DNA of 64,000 nt. Source: Curtobacterium sp. MCSS17_007. GTDB taxonomy: Bacteria > Actinomycetota > Actinomycetes > Actinomycetales > Microbacteriaceae. A program made the position numbers and the translations under genes. Under the pieces are notes generated by a model. That model saw only the letters and a program-made list of their open reading frames with translations, was not told where the DNA came from and searched no databases. Location of the stretch: assembly GCF_003234175.2 (NCBI RefSeq), contig NZ_CP126257.1, forward strand, positions 1,302,001 to 1,366,000, in the 5' to 3' direction. This document shows positions 58,433 through 64,000 of the stretch, piece by piece. Every line of letters starts with the position of its first letter. The first letter of the stretch is position 1.

Positions 58433-59755
58433 ATGGTGCTCGTCGCCGTCCTGCTCGTGGCGGCGTTCGTGCTGGTCGTCCTCGGTGGGCTGCTCGCCGC
58501 ATCGGACGCCGCGCTGACGGTCCTCTCGCGTGCCGACCTCGACGAGATCGCGCGCGGGAGTGCGCGCCGTCGCGCGATCGAGGCGATCGCGGACGACGTC
58601 GGCGCGCACGTGAACGCCCTCAACTTCTTCCGGGTGCTCGCCGAGACCGCCGCGGCGGTGCTCGTCACGATCGCCCTCGTCACGGTGTTCGACACCTGGT
58701 GGGTGGCGCTGGTCGTGGCCGCGGCGATCATGACCGCGGTCTCCTTCGTGCTGGTCGGCTCGAGCCCGCGCAGTGTCGGTCGCGCCCACGCCGAGCGGCT
58801 CATCGGCGCCACGGGCGGTCTCGTCCGTGCCGTCCGCATCGTCCTCGGGCCGCTCGCCGGGCTCCTCGTCGCCATCGGCGACCGGGTCACGCCGGGCCGC
58901 GGTCGCAGCGCGTCGACCGTGTCCAGCGAGGAACAGCTGCTGTCGCTCGTGGACGAGGCGACCGAGAGCAACGTGCTCGAGCAGGACGACCGCGAGCTCA
59001 TCCACTCGGTGTTCGAGTTCAGCGACACCCTGGTGCGCGAGGTCATGGTGCCCCGCACCGACATGCTCACGGTCGACGGTGAGGCGACCCTCGCGGCGGG
59101 CATGGAGCGCTTCCTGGTCGCCGGGGTCTCGCGGATGCCGGTCACCGGCAAGGACAGCGACGACGTGCTCGGCGTGCTGTACCTGCGCGACGTCTCGCGC
59201 GCCCTCTACGAGCAGCCCGGCAGCGAACAGGAGCCGGTCACCACGCTCCTCCGGCCCGCCGAGTTCGTGCCGGAGTCCAAGCCGGCCGACGACACCCTGC
59301 GCCACATGCAGGTCGCGAAGAACCACCTGGTGCTCGTGGTCGACGAGTACGGCGGGGTCGCCGGGCTCGTGACGATGGAGGACCTCATCGAGGAGCTCGT
59401 CGGCGACATCTCGGACGAGTACGACCGGACGGTGGTCGACCGCACCGAGGTGACACCGGGCGTGTGGCGCATCTCCGCGCGGCTGCCGATCGACGAACTG
59501 GGCGACCTGTTCGGCATCGAGCTCGAGGACGACGACGTCGACACCGCCGGCGGCCTGCTGACGAAGGAGCTCGGCCGCCTGCCGGTCCGTGGCGAGCAGG
59601 TCACCGTGTCCGGGCTGGAGCTGACCGCGGACCGCGTCGAGGGCAAGCGCCGCCACCTGATCACCGTCCTCGCCGAGCGGAGCGCCGCCCTGCAGGACGC
59701 CGAGGACGCCCTCGGCGAGACGACACCGAGCACGACGGGAACACCCAACGCATGA
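58433..59755 (+). CDS. hemolysin-C/CorC family CBS-domain membrane protein
   Basis: A 440-residue membrane protein of the CNNM/CorC family, in which related members affect magnesium or cobalt efflux. About four hydrophobic segments (1-140; DUF21-like, divergent) are followed by a CBS pair (about 195-320; LVREVMVPRTDMLTVDG, LVLVVDEYGGVAGLVTMEDL) and a CorC_HlyC domain (DDVDTAGGLLTKELGRLPVRG). ATG 58433 or GTG 58430 are both possible. The stop overlaps era by four bases. Transport activity is not proven. Confidence 0.9.
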   Translation: MVLVAVLLVAAFVLVVLGGLLAASDAALTVLSRADLDEIARGSARRRAIEAIADDVGAHVNALNFFRVLAETAAAVLVTIALVTVFDTWWVALVVAAAIMTAVSFVLVGSSPRSVGRAHAERLIGATGGLVRAVRIVLGPLAGLLVAIGDRVTPGRGRSASTVSSEEQLLSLVDEATESNVLEQDDRELIHSVFEFSDTLVREVMVPRTDMLTVDGEATLAAGMERFLVAGVSRMPVTGKDSDDVLGVLYLRDVSRALYEQPGSEQEPVTTLLRPAEFVPESKPADDTLRHMQVAKNHLVLVVDEYGGVAGLVTMEDLIEELVGDISDEYDRTVVDRTEVTPGVWRISARLPIDELGDLFGIELEDDDVDTAGGLLTKELGRLPVRGEQVTVSGLELTADRVEGKRRHLITVLAERSAALQDAEDALGETTPSTTGTPNA

Positions 59756-60705
59756 GCGAGCACGAGACCGACCAGACCCCCGAGGGAACGGGTACCCCCG
59801 CGCAGCCGTACCGCGCCGGCTTCGTCTCCTTCGTCGGCCGTCCGAACGTCGGCAAGTCGACCCTGACCAACGCGCTCGTCGGCGAGAAGGTCGCGATCAC
59901 CTCCTCGAAACCGCAGACCACACGCCGCGCGATCCGCGGCGTCGTGCACCGCCCCGACGGACAGGTCATCATCGTGGACACGCCGGGGGTCCACCGGCCA
60001 CGCACGCTGCTCGGTGAGCGACTCAACGACCTCGTGCAGTCCACGTTGGGCGACGTCGACGTGATCGGCTTCTGCGTGCCCGCGAACGAGCCGATCGGAC
60101 CCGGCGACCGGTTCATCAACGAGACCCTCGACCAGTACCCGCGCGCCCGGAAGGTCGCGATCGTCACGAAGATCGACCGGACCCCGAAGGACCGGGTCGG
60201 CGAGCAGCTCCTGGCGGTCTCGCAGCTGCGCGACTGGGACGCGATCGTGCCCACCTCGGGCACGAAGGGCCTGCAGCTCGAGGCCCTGCTCGGGGAGATC
60301 ACGAAGCTGTTGCCCGAATCCCCGCGGCTGTACGACGCGGAGACCGTGACCGAGGAGACCGACGAGGACCGCATCGCCGAGCTCATCCGCGAAGCGGCGC
60401 TCGAGGGCGTGCGTGACGAGCTGCCGCACTCGCTCGCCGTCGTGATCGAGGACGTGGTCGAGCCCGACGACGAGGACGACCCGGACGGACCCCTGCGCAT
60501 CTTCGCGAACCTGTTCGTCGAGCGCGACAGCCAGAAGGCGATCGTGATCGGACGCGGGGGCGAACGGCTGAAGGACGTCGGCTCGCGTGCGCGCGCCGAG
60601 ATCGAGTCGCTGCTCGGCGGTCGGCACGTGTACCTGAACATCCGGGTGAAGGTGGCCAAGGAGTGGCAGCGCGACCCGAAGCAGCTCGGCCGCCTCGGGT
60701 TCTGA
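59752..60705 (+). CDS. era: Era GTPase
   Basis: Era binds the 3' end of 16S rRNA and assists 30S maturation. The 317-residue product has G1 FVGRPNVGKSTLTNALVG (about 27-44), the Era signature SSKPQTTRRAI, G3 DTPGVHRPRTLLGERLND, G4 TKID and a C-terminal KH domain with GRGGERLKDVGSRARAEIE and VKVAKEWQRDPKQLGRLGF. The ATG at 59752 forms an ATGA overlap. The N-terminus has a short acidic extension before the GTPase domain. Confidence 0.97.
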   Translation: MSEHETDQTPEGTGTPAQPYRAGFVSFVGRPNVGKSTLTNALVGEKVAITSSKPQTTRRAIRGVVHRPDGQVIIVDTPGVHRPRTLLGERLNDLVQSTLGDVDVIGFCVPANEPIGPGDRFINETLDQYPRARKVAIVTKIDRTPKDRVGEQLLAVSQLRDWDAIVPTSGTKGLQLEALLGEITKLLPESPRLYDAETVTEETDEDRIAELIREAALEGVRDELPHSLAVVIEDVVEPDDEDDPDGPLRIFANLFVERDSQKAIVIGRGGERLKDVGSRARAEIESLLGGRHVYLNIRVKVAKEWQRDPKQLGRLGF

Positions 60706-60749
60706 CCGGCGTCATCCCCGGGAGGGACGCGCGGCGACCGACCGGGTCG

Positions 60750-60755
60750 TACCGT
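60750..60755 (+). promoter_or_regulatory. histidine kinase -10 element
   Basis: TACCGT ends six bases before GTG 60762; no ribosome binding site is present. Confidence 0.45.
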
Positions 60756-60761
60756 GGTGTG

Positions 60762-62000
60762 GTGTTCCGTCCCCTCCTGCGTGCGCAGCTCGTCACCGAC
60801 ATCACCGCAGCGGTGCTGCTCGGGGCGCTCCTGGTGCTCCTGCGCGTCTCGGCCGACCAGTCGCTGCTGGCGCTCGTGACGATCGTCGGACTGAGCGGGG
60901 CGCTCGCGATCCGGCGTCTCTCACCGGGTCTGGCGCTCGCGCTGTCGTGGGTCGTCGCCGTGTTCGAGATGGCGAGCGGACAGCCGCAGCCCGACCCGGC
61001 GAACGTGCTGCTCGCCGGTGTCCTCTTCACGACGAGCGCCTACGGCACCCGGCGGGTGCGCATCGCGGGGCTGGTCTCGGCGGTCGGCGGGTCGGTCGTC
61101 GCGGCGGCGTACATCGGGCTGCAGGACCACCAGCGCCGCGCCGGTATCGCGACAGGGTCCTCGCCGGCGCTCGAGACGCTGCAGGTCGTCCTCGCGTCCT
61201 TCGCGGCGGTCCTGCTGCTGCTCCTGCTCCCGTGGCTCGCCGGCCTCGTGCGCCGCGCCCGTCGCTCCGCCAGCCTGAGCCGCGAGGCACAGCTGGTCGC
61301 CGAGCGCGATGCGGCTCGTGCCGACCGAGCGGTCGCGGTCGAGCAGGAGCGCGTTCGCATCGCGCGGGACATGCACGACATCGTCGCGCACTCCCTCGCG
61401 GTCGTCATCGCGCAGGCCGACGGCGCCCGGTACGCGGCCAAGGCGGACCCTGCGGTCGCCGACCAGGCGCTCGCCACGATCTCGAGCACCGCCCGCAGCG
61501 CCCTCGGCGACGTCCGCGAGCTCCTCGGTGCCCTGCGCCACGAACAGGGCACCACGCCGACGCCGGAGGCGGCCGACCTCGAGGAGCTCGTCGCCGACAT
61601 GCGCGAGGTCGGGCTCGACGTGCGGGTGGACCGCGAGGGTGACCCGTCCGGGATGCCCACCACCACGCAGCTCGCCGTGTACCGGATCGTGCAGGAGAGC
61701 CTGACGAACGCGTGGAAGCACGGCGAGTCCGGCACACCCGTGCACGCCGCGTTGACGTACCGCCCGGACACCGTCGAGATCACGGTCGTCAACCGGCGTG
61801 CGGACGACGGCACGAGCGGGCCCGGTACCGGCCACGGACTGATCGGCATGCGGGAGCGTGTCACGATGACCGGGGGCTCGATGACCGCAGGGCCTCGCGG
61901 TGACGACTTCGCGGTCGCCGTGCGGATGCCGGCGGTCCCCGCGAGCGGCCAGTTCCCCCGAGGCCGCATCACCCAGATGGAGCAGGAGCGCACCCGATGA
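60762..62000 (+). CDS. sensor histidine kinase (HisKA_3/NarL type)
   Basis: A 412-residue membrane kinase. Several hydrophobic segments in the first 160 residues form the sensor region with no recognisable extracellular ligand domain. A coiled coil leads to the HisKA_3 dimerisation site RIARDMHDIVAHSLAVVIAQ (phospho-His about 205), then an ATPase with GPGTGHGLIGMRERV. GTG 60762 is preferred for the promoter hexamer upstream. It pairs with the response regulator, with which it overlaps by four bases. The signal is not evident. Confidence 0.9.
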   Translation: MFRPLLRAQLVTDITAAVLLGALLVLLRVSADQSLLALVTIVGLSGALAIRRLSPGLALALSWVVAVFEMASGQPQPDPANVLLAGVLFTTSAYGTRRVRIAGLVSAVGGSVVAAAYIGLQDHQRRAGIATGSSPALETLQVVLASFAAVLLLLLLPWLAGLVRRARRSASLSREAQLVAERDAARADRAVAVEQERVRIARDMHDIVAHSLAVVIAQADGARYAAKADPAVADQALATISSTARSALGDVRELLGALRHEQGTTPTPEAADLEELVADMREVGLDVRVDREGDPSGMPTTTQLAVYRIVQESLTNAWKHGESGTPVHAALTYRPDTVEITVVNRRADDGTSGPGTGHGLIGMRERVTMTGGSMTAGPRGDDFAVAVRMPAVPASGQFPRGRITQMEQERTR

Positions 62001-62686
62001 CCACGACCCAGCCGACCGGCAGCCCGATCCGGGTGGCCCTGGTCGACGACCAGGCGCTGTTCCGCACCGGCATCCGCATGCTCATCGACTCCCAGCCAGA
62101 CCTCCGGTTCGTCGGCGAGGCGGGTGACGGGGCCGAGGGCGCCGAGCTCGTGCGACGCACCGGCGCGGACGTCGTGCTCATGGACGTCCGCATGCCCGTC
62201 ATGGACGGGATCACCGCGACGGCCAAGATCGTCGAGCAGGGCGGCGCCGACGCGGCGAAGGTCCTCGTGCTCACCACGTTCGACTTCGACGAGGCCGCTG
62301 CGAAGGCGATCCGGGCCGGGGCGAGCGGCTTCGTGCTCAAGGACGCCGACCCCGAGTTCCTGCTCGCAGCCGTCCGGACCGTGCACGCTGGCACCGCCGT
62401 GTTCGCTGCCTCCGCCACGCGCGAGCTGCTCCGCCGCTACGACGACGGCGCCGCGCAGGCAGCGGCGGTTCCGCCGGCCTTCGCCGAGCTGACCCCGCGG
62501 GAGCGGGAGATCTTCGACCTGGCCGCGCGCGGGTACAGCAACAGCGAGATCGCCCAGCACGAGTACGTCAGCGAGGCGACGGTGAAGACGCACATCTCGC
62601 GCGTGCTCACGAAGCTCGACCTCCGCGACCGGGTGCGGCTCGTCGTGTTCGCGCACGAGCACGGGCTCGTGCCCAAGGCCGACTGA
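61997..62686 (+). CDS. LuxR/NarL-type response regulator
   Basis: A 229-residue response regulator: receiver domain VALVDDQALFRTGIRMLI with phospho-Asp about 63 in VVLMDVRMPVMDG and Lys in FVLKDADPE, then a LuxR-type helix-turn-helix (LTPREREIFDLAARGYSNSE, EATVKTHISRVLTKLDLRDR). The ATG at 61997 overlaps the kinase stop. It most likely controls the following ABC transporter, as this gene arrangement is widespread in actinobacteria, but no operator was identified. Confidence 0.94.
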   Translation: MTTTQPTGSPIRVALVDDQALFRTGIRMLIDSQPDLRFVGEAGDGAEGAELVRRTGADVVLMDVRMPVMDGITATAKIVEQGGADAAKVLVLTTFDFDEAAAKAIRAGASGFVLKDADPEFLLAAVRTVHAGTAVFAASATRELLRRYDDGAAQAAAVPPAFAELTPREREIFDLAARGYSNSEIAQHEYVSEATVKTHISRVLTKLDLRDRVRLVVFAHEHGLVPKAD

Positions 62687-62699
62687 CCCCGGTGTCGAC

Positions 62700-62733
62700 C
62701 GGCGGTGCCACCCGCCGTCATCCGTCAGGATGA
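62700..62733 (+). terminator. two small hairpins after the response regulator
   Basis: CGGCGG/CCGCCG with a 6-base loop (62700-62717) is followed directly by TCATCC/GGATGA with a GTCA loop (62718-62733). They separate the two-component genes from the ABC transporter. Confidence 0.5.
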
Positions 62734-62822
62734 CCCCTGCACAGCAGGTCGAGCCGAGCGGACCATCCGCAGGAGTCGTGCGACGGACGCGGGACGTGCC
62801 TCCCGGCCGCGAGGCTCGGAGC

Positions 62823-63575
62823 ATGACCACCAACCAGACTCCGATCATCCGGCTCGACCACGTGTCCAAGCACTACGGCGACGCCGCCCGCCGCGTCACC
62901 GCGCTCGACGACGTCAGCGTCGACATCGGCGCGGGGGAGTTCACCGCCGTGATGGGCCCGTCGGGGTCGGGCAAGTCGACGCTGATGCACGTCGCCGCGG
63001 GGCTCGACGCCGTCAGCTCCGGACGGATCAGCATCGACGGCGTCGAGGTGACCGGGCTCGGCGACCGCGAGCTCACCGAGCTCCGCCGTCGTCGTCTCGG
63101 CTTCGTCTTCCAGTCGTTCAACCTCGTCCCGACGCTCGACGTGCGCGAGAACATCCGGCTGCCGTTCCTGCTCGGCGGGCACCAGCCCTCCCGCGACGAG
63201 TCCGCGTGGATCGACCGGCTGGTCGAGATGCTCGGGCTCGGCGACCGGCTCACCCACCGGCCGCACCAGCTCTCCGGCGGGCAGCAGCAACGCGTCGCGA
63301 TCGCCCGCGCACTCGCGTCCCGACCCGCGGTGGTCGTCGCCGACGAGCCGACCGGTGCGCTCGACTCCCGGACCGGTCGCGACGTCCTCGCGATCCTGCG
63401 CGGAGCCGTGCAGGAGTGGGGGCAGAGCGTCGTGATGGTGACACACGACCCGACCGCCGCGGCGAACGCGGACCGGATCCTGTTCCTGGCCGACGGCCGG
63501 ATCGTCGACGACCGGTCCGCGATGAGCGCCGCCGACATCTCGGCGACCATGCTGGGGATGGAGGCAGCAGCGTGA
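62823..63575 (+). CDS. MacB-like ABC transporter ATPase
   Basis: A 250-residue ATPase of the LolD/MacB type, which powers extrusion or envelope processes through FtsX-like permeases. Motifs are Walker A GPSGSGKSTLMHVAAGLD (about 45-62), the family Q-loop FVFQSFNLVPTLDVREN, LSGGQQQRVAIARAL and VVVADEPTGALDSRTG. The ATG at 62823 has a GGAG close upstream. It overlaps the permease gene by four bases. The substrate is unknown; peptide antibiotics are common for such systems. Confidence 0.92.
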   Translation: MTTNQTPIIRLDHVSKHYGDAARRVTALDDVSVDIGAGEFTAVMGPSGSGKSTLMHVAAGLDAVSSGRISIDGVEVTGLGDRELTELRRRRLGFVFQSFNLVPTLDVRENIRLPFLLGGHQPSRDESAWIDRLVEMLGLGDRLTHRPHQLSGGQQQRVAIARALASRPAVVVADEPTGALDSRTGRDVLAILRGAVQEWGQSVVMVTHDPTAAANADRILFLADGRIVDDRSAMSAADISATMLGMEAAA

Positions 63576-64000
63576 ACGGCCTGCGCACCTTCGCCCCGAC
63601 CGTGCTCGTCGCGGCACTCGGCACCACGTTCGGTTCGGCGCTCGTCATCGCCCCCGGCATCGTGGCCGAGGCCCTCGGCGCCGCCGGGCTCGACGACCTC
63701 ACACCGGTGAAGGCGATCCTGTCCGTGCTCGGTTGGTTGTTCCTCGGCATCGCGCTCTACGTCGGCGCGATCGTCACGGCCAACACGTGCGCGACCCTGA
63801 TCGCCGGCCAGACGCGCACCATCGCCCTGCAACGGCTGATCGGGGCGACGGGCGCCACCCTGCGCTCGAGGATCACCCGGACCGGTCTGCTCGTCGGCCT
63901 GGTCGGTGGTGTGATCGGCACGATCGCCGGGACGGCACTGTCCGCGCTGTTCGTCGCGGTGCTCCGGAGCACCGGGTTCCTGCCCGACACCTCCTACACG
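63572..64000 (+). CDS. FtsX-like permease, N-terminal part
   Basis: The first 143 residues of a permease that runs off the window end. A first transmembrane helix (about 11-32), a short extracytoplasmic loop and a second helix (about 50-75) precede TRTIALQRLIGATGATLRSRI, the coupling region typical of FtsX/MacB permeases. A third segment (about 108-132) follows. GTG 63572 overlaps the ATPase stop. It pairs with the upstream ATPase. Confidence 0.82.
   Translation, partial: MNGLRTFAPTVLVAALGTTFGSALVIAPGIVAEALGAAGLDDLTPVKAILSVLGWLFLGIALYVGAIVTANTCATLIAGQTRTIALQRLIGATGATLRSRITRTGLLVGLVGGVIGTIAGTALSALFVAVLRSTGFLPDTSYT

Overview
The window is a stretch of actinobacterial chromosome, most likely from the Microbacteriaceae and possibly Curtobacterium. 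This placement is inference from the very high GC content, frequent GTG starts with GTGA or ATGA stop/start overlaps, the ftsW-murG-murC-ftsQ-ftsZ-yggS-sepF-yggT-divIVA order, and the erpA-ctaC-ctaD-ctaF and hrcA-dnaJ-rsmE-phoH-ybeY-era blocks. I see no rRNA, tRNA, CRISPR array, insertion sequence or prophage. Almost every gene belongs to a recognisable core or common accessory family.

Layout: 1-8114 is the end of the division and cell-wall cluster, where peptidoglycan precursors (MurG, MurC), the divisome (FtsW, FtsQ, FtsZ, SepF) and polar growth (DivIVA) are encoded in order. 8117-17606 holds lspA, a pseudouridine synthase, dnaE, a small phosphotransferase, hisD, nrdR and pyrD. 17824-25392 holds a DUF3043 membrane protein, an M20 peptidase, erpA, three cytochrome c oxidase subunits (ctaC, ctaD, ctaF) and a G6PD-like enzyme. 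25583-33036 is more accessory: a GH15 glycosidase, an App1-type phosphatase, a TetR regulator and a four-gene osmoprotectant ABC importer. 33336-39117 is cydABDC (cytochrome bd and its assembly exporter). 39209-46509 is leuS, comEA, comEC, holA and rpsT. 46767-53226 has an aminotransferase, lepA, a DUF1990 protein, a HAD hydrolase, hemW and a DUF4870 protein. 53335-60705 is the heat-shock and RNA-maturation block from hrcA to era. The window ends with a two-component system followed by a MacB-like ABC transporter, cut by the window edge.

The most informative material lies between genes. There is a family of GC-rich hairpins sharing a GGACGGGAGGC-type arm, including a perfect 48-base palindrome after the G6PD gene. 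A 16-base element occurs three times upstream of dnaE. About ten genes have a TANNNT hexamer 6 to 8 bases before the start codon and look leaderless. A degenerate CIRCE operator sits on the hrcA promoter. A short leader frame ends in an ATGA overlap with cydA, just downstream of a 16-base palindrome. I do not find a convincing new multi-gene system here, and the findings are scored accordingly.
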